Assembly: GCA_900754605.1 (NCBI GenBank) | Contig: CAAEDK010000077.1 | Span: 1-32,548, forward strand | Reading direction: 5' to 3' | DNA from: an uncultured Oscillospiraceae bacterium | Lineage (GTDB): Bacteria > Bacillota_A > Clostridia > Oscillospirales > Oscillospiraceae | Length of the DNA stretch: 32,548 nucleotides | Translations under genes and position numbers: made by a program | The notes under the pieces: model-generated | Seen by the model: only the letters and a program-made list of their open reading frames with translations | Databases searched by the model: none | Told to the model about the DNA's origin: nothing | In this document: positions 21,721 through 28,717 of the stretch, in pieces | Layout: every line of letters starts with the position of its first letter | How positions within the stretch are numbered: the stretch's first letter is position 1

Positions 21721-22491
21721 CTATCTGATCTGGCCGCGCCTGGGACGGTCCTTTTTCTTTTTAAGCCCTGGCTGGTCGGCCTTGACCGGGATGTTAAGTT
21801 CCTCCGCCCTGCGGATCTCCGCCAGCATCCCCGGTGTACGCACAGTACCGTACACATTGACCTGCTGGCAGTGCTCCACCAGCCGCAGGCCCATCTCCCG
21901 CGCCGCCTGGTCCTGGGCGGGGTCATCCGGGTCTGCAAAGGGCGGGAACATGAGGTGGGGACAGATCGGGATATCCCCGGCCTGGAACACCTCCTGCGCT
22001 TTCTCCTTTGCGAAGGCGATGTTCTTTTCCAGTTCGCCTCGGAGCGGTGCGCAGATGTAGACCAGCCTGGGGCCATGGTTCTTCGTCAGGACTTGAATAC
22101 GGAAGGTCTCCACATAGTCGCTGGCTATTTGCCTGAGCTGCTGGTAGTCCTCCTGGGAGGGATGGTAGGCATACCAATCGATTCGGTCGCCATCCACCCA
22201 AATATGTGGAGCAACACCATCCCGCAGGTAGGGGTTGTTAGGGATCTTCTTTTTCCCCCAGATATCTTTGAACCGAAGGATCAGCTTGTCTACCACGCCT
22301 TGATTGTTGTCCAACAGCGTCAGACGGAGCGCCGCATAGTGGTCCGCATGGCCCAGTGTAACAAATTCAGCCCTCACCTGACGGTTTCTGTCTAAGCTGC
22401 CCAGGCAGGCCCGGCCCACGAAAACCGGATCGCGGATGATAGTCCCGTCTGCAAACAGCTTACGGAGCTCCTGCTCGAAAAAATTACTCAT
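21721..22491 (-). CDS. DUF7768-like protein with an N-terminal unknown domain
   Basis: 256 aa. The C-terminal 120 residues (LVYICAPLRGELEKNIAFAKEKAQEVFQAGDIP, PHLMFPPF, EMGLRLVEHCQQVNVYG, TPGMLAEIRRAEELNIPV) have the look of the nucleoside deoxyribosyltransferase-like Rossmann fold seen in DUF7768 proteins. The N-terminal 130 residues (FVGRACLGSLDRNRQVRAEFVTLGHADHYAALRLTLL) form a separate domain common in such elements. Its ATG overlaps the upstream stop (ATGA). A nucleotide- or sugar-related enzyme is possible but unproven. Confidence 0.72.
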   Translation of the reverse strand: MSNFFEQELRKLFADGTIIRDPVFVGRACLGSLDRNRQVRAEFVTLGHADHYAALRLTLLDNNQGVVDKLILRFKDIWGKKKIPNNPYLRDGVAPHIWVDGDRIDWYAYHPSQEDYQQLRQIASDYVETFRIQVLTKNHGPRLVYICAPLRGELEKNIAFAKEKAQEVFQAGDIPICPHLMFPPFADPDDPAQDQAAREMGLRLVEHCQQVNVYGTVRTPGMLAEIRRAEELNIPVKADQPGLKKKKDRPRRGQIR

Positions 22492-23108
22492 CTGCTCTGC
22501 CCCCGTTCCTTGTGTCCTTTTTGCTGCGGCTCCGGCTCCTGGGGCGCCAACTCGTCCCTGGATGGGTCACGGATGACGGAACGCCCCTTTCCATCCATCA
22601 CCAGAGTGTCCAGGGAATCGTTGCAGATCTCCTCGCCGCTGATGATCAACGCGGTATCGGTTAAATGCACATCGCCGCATACCCTGCCATACACAGCACT
22701 GGTACCGGACAGAATGGGTGCACGGCCTGTGTCCGGCGAGTTCAGCACCATCCCGCAGTCGGATACTCTGGCGTGGCCGCAGAGATTACTCCCCCGGATA
22801 TAGGCGTCGTCCTCCGCGCGGGCATGGGCGCTCAGGGCAGAGTTCTGGGAAACATAGGCGTTTCCGCAGGCGACGGACTCTCCAAACAGGGACGAGCCCT
22901 TGTCCACATAGGCATCGTTACACGCAATGGCGTCGTCGAAGATCCAGGCGTCATCTCCCACCTCAAAGGACAGGTTGCGCTCGCTCTCTACAAAGCCGCC
23001 CAGCTCCCCGGCCTTTACCTTCTTCCCGATATCCCGCAGGGCCCGGATGCGGTGGAGAAAGGGATATTTCTCATGGGCGATATCGGTCAGTTCGTATTTC
23101 TGATTGAT
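22488..23108 (-). CDS. Left-handed beta-helix repeat protein (YdcK-like)
   Basis: About 206 aa. The N-terminal part (KYELTDIAHEKYPFLHRIRALRD, VKAGELGGFVESERNL) is followed by repeats of about 18 residues: DDAWIFDDAIACNDAYV, ESVACGNAYV, ARAEDDAYIRGSNLCGHARV, GTSAVYGRVCGDVHL, fitting a left-handed beta helix. The reading frame opens after TAA at about 23127 and has no ATG, GTG or TTG before GTG 22961, which would delete the conserved N-terminus. AGGAG at 23124-23120 points to GTA 23111 (8 nt) or ATC 23108 (11 nt) as start. The C-terminus is a charged tail. Function unknown. Confidence 0.72.
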   Translation of the reverse strand: MNQKYELTDIAHEKYPFLHRIRALRDIGKKVKAGELGGFVESERNLSFEVGDDAWIFDDAIACNDAYVDKGSSLFGESVACGNAYVSQNSALSAHARAEDDAYIRGSNLCGHARVSDCGMVLNSPDTGRAPILSGTSAVYGRVCGDVHLTDTALIISGEEICNDSLDTLVMDGKGRSVIRDPSRDELAPQEPEPQQKGHKERGQSR

Positions 23109-23138
23109 TACTGCTTCATCTCCTTTTTACAGACAGGC

Positions 23139-23166
23139 GAGGGGCCGCCCCTTGGGACAGCCCCTC
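23139..23166 (-). terminator. Hairpin before the beta-helix gene
   Basis: GAGGGGC (23139-23145) and GCCCCTC (23160-23166) pair around a 14-nt loop, between the 23182-23610 gene and the AGGAG of the beta-helix gene. No T-run follows; role uncertain. Confidence 0.35.
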
Positions 23167-23181
23167 CCGTATGCTTCTGTC

Positions 23182-23610
23182 TCAGATTTTAGATGGCCCG
23201 CACTCTGCGATCCAACTATCCAGGCTCAGACTCTCCGCCATGAGCAGGGCCAGCTTGTGCATTGCCGCCCGGTCCTGGGCGTCCTCCAGCTTGATTGCCG
23301 TCTCAAACAGGCCCCAGAGCAGCTCGACGATCATTCTGCCGTCGTAGGGCTCCAGCAGTTCGCTGTCGGGCAGGGCGTCCTCGCCGCTCCCGCTGCGAAG
23401 GAGCTGCCGTTCCTTTGCGAGCAGGTCCAGGCTGGCCTGGAGGCTCTCCTGGGGCAGGCCCCAGGCTTTGGCGATCAGCATCACGCCTGCCTCCATGGGG
23501 GCTTCGTCCCCGATCTTATCCGGCCCGCCCAGGGCCAGGGCATTGACCGCCTCCTCGGTGACCTGTCGAAGCAGTTTTTCCGGCGAGGGATGGGTTTCGA
23601 TTTTTTTCAT
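23182..23610 (-). CDS. Hypothetical protein (142 aa)
   Basis: Acidic, mostly helical: SPEKLLRQVTEEAVNALALGGP, EAGVMLIAKAWGLPQESLQASLDLLAKERQLL, RMIVELLWGLFETAIKLEDAQDRAAMHKLALLM. ATG 23610 has AAGGAGG 8 nt upstream. It is first in the row leading to the beta-helix, DUF7768-like and methyltransferase genes. A 33-codon frame (GTG 23711 to TGA 23610, overlapping this ATG) lies just upstream but lacks a ribosome site. No family recognised. Confidence 0.65.
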   Translation of the reverse strand: MKKIETHPSPEKLLRQVTEEAVNALALGGPDKIGDEAPMEAGVMLIAKAWGLPQESLQASLDLLAKERQLLRSGSGEDALPDSELLEPYDGRMIVELLWGLFETAIKLEDAQDRAAMHKLALLMAESLSLDSWIAECGPSKI

Positions 23611-23787
23611 CAGAGCGTCCTCCTTACTGATTTTGGGGTGGGTTTCCGACCACAACAATACCCGTTTGGGCGGCGAAAAGCTATCACCATACGCAACGAA
23701 AAAGCAGACACAAACCCAGCGATACCAACAATTCCTGGGTGTTTAGGTGGCCTTCTGCCAGAAGCTGTTTTCCCGACCTCCCGTTGC

Positions 23788-23818
23788 AAAAATGATAGGG
23801 CAGCAAACGCTGCCCTAT
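23788..23818 (-). terminator. Intrinsic terminator at the edge of the AT-rich island
   Basis: Minus strand: ATAGGGCAGC pairs perfectly with GCTGCCCTAT (23818-23809 with 23804-23795), 4-nt loop, then CATTTTTGC. It stops minus-strand transcripts coming from the island before the 23182-23610 operon. Confidence 0.8.
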
Positions 23819-24240
23819 GCCTTATCCGGAGCTATTGAAGATATTTTCACAGCCCACCTTTCTGTAATTTTTCTAAATCTGAGATCAATATTTTTCTGAT
23901 AGTTCTTCCGCACTTGCGGCCTGGGGAGAGCTGTAAAGGTGTTATGAGTGTGTTAAGATGGGCTTTTAGGAGTGATTAGCTAGATAATGGGAATTATCAA
24001 CAATCAGTCGAAAGCATCCTGGAATGATTTTCTCCTCTGCCGAAAATCGTACGGCGTTTGTATTAGTTTCCGTAAACTTTCATCCGAATGTGTTATGCAT
24101 ATCGCACAGCGCCACGTCCTTACAGTACTACTTCCCGACCAGAAATCGTGCAATAGACTGGAAGTTGCTTATTGCTGGCAAGGAAAATCTGGATTATCTT
24201 TGTGTAAACAACTTCTTGATAAAATAATTTATTATTAAGC
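23819..24240. other. AT-rich intergenic stretch without a supported gene
   Basis: About 420 bp flanked by two minus-strand terminators. Two short overlapping plus-strand frames (from 23987 and 24024) lack ribosome sites and family features. No repeat, tRNA or clear promoter is seen. It may be remnant DNA from insertion of the AT-rich island. Confidence 0.5.
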
Positions 24241-24277
24241 ATAAAACTAAGGGGTGCCTTATTATAAGGCACCCCTT
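24241..24277 (-). terminator. Intrinsic terminator after the secreted-protein pair
   Basis: AAGGGGTGCCTTA (24249-24261) and TAAGGCACCCCTT (24265-24277) pair perfectly over 13 bp with a 3-nt loop; on the minus strand TAGTTTTAT follows. It lies 6 bp after the stop at 24284. Confidence 0.85.
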
Positions 24278-24283
24278 GATTCA

Positions 24284-24871
24284 TCAATACTTTTCTATAC
24301 GGAAACGTTCAATATAATCACCTTGCATAAGTATAGAAAATTTTTCTGGCTTCTCTAAATTTTTACTTAGATACCTCTCAAAGAAGTCAAGAAGCTTTTG
24401 AGTAGAATTTGTCAAATCGACATAATTTGAATTACTCAAACTATCGCGTATGAGACTTATATAGTCCATCCGTTTGGAGTAATCACCAGGATCAACATTT
24501 AAGGGAGTTGGAATTAGAAGCTTATTTGCTCCAGAGGTATAGGCTCCTATTCTCTGTTGATGCGCAAGAAGAGCACATAATTCAGGATAGGTTGCATTTG
24601 TCGGATCAATATCATTAATATGTACGACTTCTTCATAACTACCAGACATAGATGTTCCAAAAATCTTAACAATTGGATCTTCCGCGGTGGAATCAATGGT
24701 GTACATAACATTTACACTTTGACCACCGTAGCCACCACCGGAATAGATACAATCTTTACTCAACATGTATACATGAAAAGAATGAGAAGATTTAGAACTT
24801 GGAGTAGAGTTTTTCGTCATATGGGGAGAGGAAAGAGTGAGCGGCAGAGACGTAACAATATCTTTTATCAT
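24284..24871 (-). CDS. Hypothetical protein coupled to a secreted protein (195 aa)
   Basis: No signal peptide and no membrane helix. A Ser/Thr-rich N-terminus (SPHMTKNSTPSSKSSHSF) is followed by a beta-type segment (CIYSGGGYGGQSVNVMYTID, VKIFGTSMSG) and a helical C-terminal half (YPELCALLAHQQRIGAY, YISLIRDSLSN, TQKLLDFFERYLSKNLEKPEKF). Its ATG overlaps the stop of the secreted-protein gene by 4 bases, so both are made together. AT-rich codon use differs from the flanking element genes. It may be an immunity or processing partner, or the two frames may once have been one exported protein. No family recognised. Confidence 0.65.
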   Translation of the reverse strand: MIKDIVTSLPLTLSSPHMTKNSTPSSKSSHSFHVYMLSKDCIYSGGGYGGQSVNVMYTIDSTAEDPIVKIFGTSMSGSYEEVVHINDIDPTNATYPELCALLAHQQRIGAYTSGANKLLIPTPLNVDPGDYSKRMDYISLIRDSLSNSNYVDLTNSTQKLLDFFERYLSKNLEKPEKFSILMQGDYIERFRIEKY

Positions 24872-25365
24872 GTGTTGTCGGTAGCCTCAAAAGTAAAGTC
24901 AAGGGAAATGGACTTTTCCGTATACGGCCAGTTGGTGGAAACATAAGTGGTTTTGAACGTATATGTGCCAGGCTCTGTAATGGGGCCACAATCATAGAGA
25001 TATGCAAAAGCGACAGCGGTTTTATTATCTGGACCAAGCCAATATCCATGCAATGTTTTATCGTTGGAGGTAAGCTGCGTATCGTTCCAAAATGCTTTCC
25101 TGTTATCGTTTCCATAACCAGTAACTTTAATAATTACTCCCCAATGATCAGTTCCTTCTATCCACCCATAGTCATAAAGCTCCAGTGCAGTAACTTGTGG
25201 GGCAGACTTTCGCAGTGTTATTGTGGGAGCTGGGATAGGAGTAGAATGGGTTATTACATCTTCAGAACTAATAGTGATGGGAGAGTCGGAAGTTGCCGCA
25301 AACACTGGGACAGAAAGGCTTAAAGCTATGCAAAGTGCGATGAAAAGCGAGATAATTTTTTTCAT
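24868..25365 (-). CDS. Secreted protein (165 aa)
   Basis: Start ATG 25365 with GGAG 8 nt upstream, 9 codons after an unlikely earlier start. Signal peptide MKKIISLFIALCIALSLSVPVFA, cleavage before ATSDS. The mature part (about 142 aa) is beta-rich and aromatic: VTALELYDYGWIEGTDHWGVIIKVTGYG, LHGYWLGPDNKTAVAFAYLYDCGPI, GTYTFKTTYVSTNWPYTEKSISLDFTF, suggesting an immunoglobulin-like or jelly-roll fold. It has a strong promoter and forms a two-gene unit with a terminator. Function unknown. Confidence 0.78.
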   Translation of the reverse strand: MKKIISLFIALCIALSLSVPVFAATSDSPITISSEDVITHSTPIPAPTITLRKSAPQVTALELYDYGWIEGTDHWGVIIKVTGYGNDNRKAFWNDTQLTSNDKTLHGYWLGPDNKTAVAFAYLYDCGPITEPGTYTFKTTYVSTNWPYTEKSISLDFTFEATDNT

Positions 25366-25411
25366 AACAATCACTCCTACATAAATAATCACTCTACTCT
25401 TTCCAACTATA

Positions 25412-25440
25412 ATTTTAATATATCAAACAAAACTTGTAAA
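25412..25440 (-). promoter_or_regulatory. Sigma-A promoter of the secreted-protein pair
   Basis: Minus strand TTTACA (25440-25435), 17-bp spacer, TAAAAT (25417-25412), each 5 of 6 matches, about 47 bp upstream of ATG 25365. Confidence 0.7.
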
Positions 25441-25457
25441 GAGGTAAATAGAAAAAT

Positions 25458-25610
25458 TTATGTAAAATAAACATATTGTACAGTGAAAATATATTTGCCA
25501 ACATAATTTACATTAGTAATGACCGTTCCAGACAAAGTTTCATTTTCGTAGGATATAGAGTCTCCACAAGTATTTGCAAAAAGTTTTTTATTGGTTAGGC
25601 TGGAGCCGTC
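25458..25610 (-). pseudogene. Decayed 3' end of a secreted-type gene
   Basis: Between TAA at 25613-25611 and TAA at 25460-25458 one minus-strand frame reads DGSSLTNKKLFANTCGD, SISYENETLSGTVITN, VNYVGKYIFTVQYVYFT, a plausible C-terminal beta-domain of an exported protein. There is no start codon or ribosome site, so this is a truncated remnant upstream of the intact secreted gene. The neighbouring 25611-25677 marks the change back to GC-rich DNA and holds no gene. Confidence 0.5.
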
Positions 25611-25677
25611 TTAAGGCTACCTGTTGGGGGCGAATCTTTGTCGTAAACTCATAGTTAACTCTGAATTCAGAATATGC

Positions 25678-26070
25678 TTATCTTTCATGCGCGTTCCCTC
25701 GTTTCTTCTTTTGCTCAGTTTTTGTGCCTTGAGGCTGTTCCTTCACTGCGGTAATGACCATGACATTGTCATATAGCTCCTTATACCGTCGGATCTGTTC
25801 TTCCGTCAGGGAAACAAAGTCCTCCGCACCCAGCCCTGCGAGGAAGAACGTCCCGCAGACGATGTCATACGGGACTCCACGCTCATCTGACAGGGGGCGG
25901 TTGAAGGGCAGGCCCAGGATTTTGCCCTCCTCGTTTGCGATAATCGCCACCTGCTCCTTGAATGGGTAGATTGCTTCAATATGGCCGCCTACGATTTCCT
26001 GCATATCATTCAGCCCGCTGATCTCCCGCACATAGCAGGGTTTCATGGGCTCCACAATCAAAACCTTCAT
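25678..26070 (-). CDS. DUF3846 protein
   Basis: 130 aa: MKVLIVEPMKPCYVREISGLNDMQEIVGGHIEAIYPF, VAIIANEEGKILGLPFNRPL, YDIVCGTFFLAGLGAEDFVSLTEEQIRRY. This is the DUF3846 pattern, common in mobile elements of Firmicutes and actinobacteria and of unknown function. The tail is basic (TEQKKKRGNAHER). Its ATG overlaps the preceding stop (ATGA) and it is the last gene of the operon read from the right edge. Confidence 0.85.
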   Translation of the reverse strand: MKVLIVEPMKPCYVREISGLNDMQEIVGGHIEAIYPFKEQVAIIANEEGKILGLPFNRPLSDERGVPYDIVCGTFFLAGLGAEDFVSLTEEQIRRYKELYDNVMVITAVKEQPQGTKTEQKKKRGNAHER

Positions 26071-26552
26071 GATCTTTCCTCCCTCTTTTGATGTTTTCTC
26101 CTCCGGTTCAGATAATGAAAATCCGGCTTGGGGAGATCTTCCCGAAGCCGGTCTGTCTGATAGCAGAAAATAAAGAATTTATGGAGTTCCCGCTGTGGGA
26201 AAAATCGTAGATAATATCGGTATTTGCCAGTGTCGATTCGGAATGCGTAAAAGGCTTGTCTGCCGCGCATGAGTGCCTGGGGACGCGCTTCACAATATGC
26301 CCGCATGGAGGGAAGGTCCCGCAGAGGACCGCTGTCTCCCCGGAGGGCTCCCAGTAAGGTGTTCAATTCAGCCTGGAACGCTGGGGAGGCCAGCTCCTCA
26401 TTCTTCTTTAACAGGGTGATTTCGACTTCGCCCGTATTGGTAAACACTCCACGCAGATGGGCCGTGCAGGCTCCCTCCTGTAATTTGGTCGAAAACAGAT
26501 CGTTGACATCGAGCTCACCGCTGGTCAAGAACTGGTGCGGTTCATCGCTCAC
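26067..26552 (-). CDS. Hypothetical protein (161 aa)
   Basis: GTG 26552 is taken as start; it overlaps the upstream gene by 11 bases, and the longer frame to 26660 is out of keeping with that gene. ELDVNDLFSTKLQEGACTAHLRGVFTNTGEVEITLLKKNEEL forms a beta-helix mix; SMRAYCEARPQALMRGRQAFYAFRIDTGKYRYYLRFFPQRELHKFFIFCY resembles the strand pattern of small RelE-like folds, but no motif proves it. Basic tail. Function unknown. Confidence 0.62.
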   Translation of the reverse strand: MSDEPHQFLTSGELDVNDLFSTKLQEGACTAHLRGVFTNTGEVEITLLKKNEELASPAFQAELNTLLGALRGDSGPLRDLPSMRAYCEARPQALMRGRQAFYAFRIDTGKYRYYLRFFPQRELHKFFIFCYQTDRLREDLPKPDFHYLNRRRKHQKREERS

Positions 26553-26946
26553 GGGATCTTCCGCCTTGCCTGGGTGGATGCTCAGGGAAGCTGTCGCCTG
26601 TCCGCTGTTTCGCGGGCAGCCGTTCCTCCCGATCCCGCTGCTGAATGATACGCAGCACATCCCGAAAGGCCATGTACTGCTGGATCTCTGCCGGGTCCTC
26701 GGTCAAAGTCCGAACCGTCTCCCAGCAGGGACTCCCGTGACAACTGAAATCCTCCTGCACCACCAGGGCGGTATGTCCGTCCCGGTCCGCCAGATGGACG
26801 CGCTGCCCGCGGAGTTCTTCCGCGCGGCTGTAGAGGCCATAGGCCAAACCAATGGCTTTCAGCGCCTCCAGTGCGTCTACGGTGGTATAAACCTGTTCTG
26901 TGCTGATATGTACTTCCCCAGATAGGGAAATGCTTTTGTTTGGCAT
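26542..26946 (-). CDS. Hypothetical protein (134 aa)
   Basis: ATG 26946 has GGAGG 8 nt upstream. MPNKSISLSGEVHISTEQVYTTVDALEALKAIGLAYGLYSRAEEL, HLADRDGHTALVVQEDFSCHGSPCWETVRTL, then a basic, Arg-rich tail. No family is recognised. It sits between the cyclotransferase-like gene (28-bp gap) and the 161-aa gene (overlap). Confidence 0.62.
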   Translation of the reverse strand: MPNKSISLSGEVHISTEQVYTTVDALEALKAIGLAYGLYSRAEELRGQRVHLADRDGHTALVVQEDFSCHGSPCWETVRTLTEDPAEIQQYMAFRDVLRIIQQRDREERLPAKQRTGDSFPEHPPRQGGRSRER

Positions 26947-26974
26947 AGGTTCTGCCTCCTGACTGATTTGAGGT

Positions 26975-27505
26975 TTATCGCCCGCGGTCTTTCTTCCGTC
27001 TGGACGAGAGCTGGCCGCAGGCGCTGCGGTTGATCCGCTCTGTCTCCCGGTGAACCTCCTCCACACAGTGCTCCCACGCCTGCTTGAGCGATGCTGTGGG
27101 CAGTCCGTTCTGCCGGTAGCCCTCCAAGATGCCGTTGTAATAATAAAAGGAGGGAATGGATGGTTCCTTGCACAGCTCCGTCATCACATAGGCCATAACC
27201 GTGTGCTCCTGCCCATCATGTCCATGAACCGTTACCGGCTCCTTCCCATACAGGTGAGGGTAACCCTCATAATAATCCAGGGAGCGCTCACACTCTGGCG
27301 TGATGTTCCACAGCAGGCCGTGTACCGTGCTCCCCTCCCTGGGAGCGATGGTGGCCACTCCGGCGCCCCGCAAATTGCCGTGGAACAGAAGTTCATAATT
27401 CTCCAATGTGACTGGTCCCACCACCTGGGCGTCTGGGCAGCGCTGGGCCATCTGATCCAGGTTGATATTGCTCCCATAGGCGAAGTACAGCTTTCCCTCA
27501 GCCAT
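26975..27505 (-). CDS. Gamma-glutamylcyclotransferase-like (AIG2/GGCT) protein
   Basis: 176 aa. YFAYGSNI (7-14) is the substrate-binding loop of the family; LDYYEGYPHLYGKEPV carries the catalytic Glu80; the core includes LHG-type strand VHGLLWNITPECE. GGCT enzymes release a gamma-glutamyl group as 5-oxoproline from peptides or amines. The C-terminal 50 residues are an added helical, basic tail. ATG 27505 overlaps the preceding gene by 8 bases. Two genes upstream is an amidoligase, an enzyme that could form the bond this one removes. Confidence 0.88.
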   Translation of the reverse strand: MAEGKLYFAYGSNINLDQMAQRCPDAQVVGPVTLENYELLFHGNLRGAGVATIAPREGSTVHGLLWNITPECERSLDYYEGYPHLYGKEPVTVHGHDGQEHTVMAYVMTELCKEPSIPSFYYYNGILEGYRQNGLPTASLKQAWEHCVEEVHRETERINRSACGQLSSRRKKDRGR

Positions 27506-27749
27506 TTTCCAGCACCTCCAGCGCACCAATTTTCGCCAGTTCCCCAAACAGTACCCGTGCCTGCTCCTCCAGGCCGTGCTTCGGCAGGACACAGTCCCGG
27601 TCCGTCATGCGGATGAAGTTGCTGCGGAGCTGCCAGAGATAGCTCTCCGTATCCGGGAACTCAGTGGGGTCAAAGGCGGCCAGCCGGAGCTGTTCCAGGA
27701 TCTCCGCCCCAGTCCCCTCATAAATAGTGTCATCAATTCGTATCTTCAT
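27498..27749 (-). CDS. Small protein between amidoligase and cyclotransferase genes
   Basis: 83 aa from ATG 27749 (AGAGG 5 nt upstream). MKIRIDDTIYEGTGAEILEQLRLAAFDPTEFPDTESYLWQLRSNFIRMTDRDCVL, then a helical end (LEEQARVLFGELAKIGALEVLENG). Compact alpha/beta with many acidic residues. It is wedged between the two modification enzymes and overlaps both neighbours or nearly so, which makes it a candidate substrate or carrier. That is inference; no family is recognised. Confidence 0.68.
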   Translation of the reverse strand: MKIRIDDTIYEGTGAEILEQLRLAAFDPTEFPDTESYLWQLRSNFIRMTDRDCVLPKHGLEEQARVLFGELAKIGALEVLENG

Positions 27750-27751
27750 GG

Positions 27752-28717
27752 TCACCTCTCCGCCTCACGATGTTTTTTCTTCTTGTTTCGATTGACTTCA
27801 TAGCTGTCCTTGTCGAAGCGCCAGGCCCGGTCCCCATCCAGATGCGCCAGCAGCAGATCGCGGGTCTCCCTGAACTCATCGCCATTGAGGCCCAGGCGCA
27901 CCAGCCACACCCGGAAGGTAAACAGCTCATTATCGCTGCGGGTCTTGCGCATGATGGTGCTGCGCTGGGCGATGGCCTGGGCGGACATGGCGAGACAGAG
28001 GTTCACATAGGCGGTGGCCAGATTGGGGTTCAGGGTGGAGTTGAAGCACCGCCACTCCACCGTACCCCGGTAAAAAACCGAATGGAGGTTAAGCGCGTAA
28101 TAACGTGTCCAATTGTAATGATCCGTTTTGTGAACATCTCCCTCATACCAGATCCGCTCCAACTGAGTCAGATCTGGTGTCTCCTCTGCAGATAGGGCCC
28201 TGGCCTTCCGCAACATAGGTTCTCGTACCTTTTTACAAAAACGGATGGCCCGCACCTCATTTACCTGCAAGGCTTTAAACAGAAGATCCTCTTTGGAGTA
28301 CATGATGCTGATGAGGTTCTTCAGACTCTGCCGGTTGTGGTTGGCGGCGTCTACATGAACGTGGATACCACAGGAGTCATTGACCTTGGCGCCGATCTGC
28401 TTTAGGCGCCGCATACACTCCTGGAGTTTGGGGAGTTCTGGATAGGTCAGCTTGGGGGTGACCAGCTCCACACGAAAATCTTTGATGTCATTTTCCAGAT
28501 ACTCTGTTCCGGTCCACTGCTCCCCAATAATGCTGGCGTCGCTGACCAGCTTCCACTCCTTGCCCGTGGGGTCCTTCACTTTCCAGGTATCATAGACGCC
28601 GCCTTTGGCTTTCGGTATGGTCCCAAAGTAGTCCGCCAGCGCTTGAGCGGCCTGCTTACGGGTGATACCGGTCATCTCCACTTCTACGCCGAAGCACTGG
28701 TCTTTCAGGCCGGTCAT
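27752..28717 (-). CDS. Amidoligase (GS-like COOH-NH2 ligase)
   Basis: 321 aa, the usual length of the Amidoligase_2 family. FGVEVEMTG (9-17) and RVELVTP (82-88) give the metal-binding acidic residues; CGIHVHVD (116-123) and GTVEWRCFNST (218-228) are the other signature motifs of the glutamine-synthetase-like fold. It should use ATP to join a carboxylate to an amine, for instance adding an amino acid to a protein or peptide side chain. The tail is basic (RNKKKKHREAER). Overlaps the cytosine methyltransferase by 4 bases. Confidence 0.9.
   Translation of the reverse strand: MTGLKDQCFGVEVEMTGITRKQAAQALADYFGTIPKAKGGVYDTWKVKDPTGKEWKLVSDASIIGEQWTGTEYLENDIKDFRVELVTPKLTYPELPKLQECMRRLKQIGAKVNDSCGIHVHVDAANHNRQSLKNLISIMYSKEDLLFKALQVNEVRAIRFCKKVREPMLRKARALSAEETPDLTQLERIWYEGDVHKTDHYNWTRYYALNLHSVFYRGTVEWRCFNSTLNPNLATAYVNLCLAMSAQAIAQRSTIMRKTRSDNELFTFRVWLVRLGLNGDEFRETRDLLLAHLDGDRAWRFDKDSYEVNRNKKKKHREAER

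Noticed and set aside
23610..23711. 33-codon frame overlapping the ATG of the 142-aa gene (TGATG)
   Set aside because: GTG start without a ribosome site; overlap alone is too little support.
23987..24238. 83-codon plus-strand frame in the AT-rich gap
   Set aside because: No ribosome site, a second frame of similar length overlaps it, and the composition looks non-coding.
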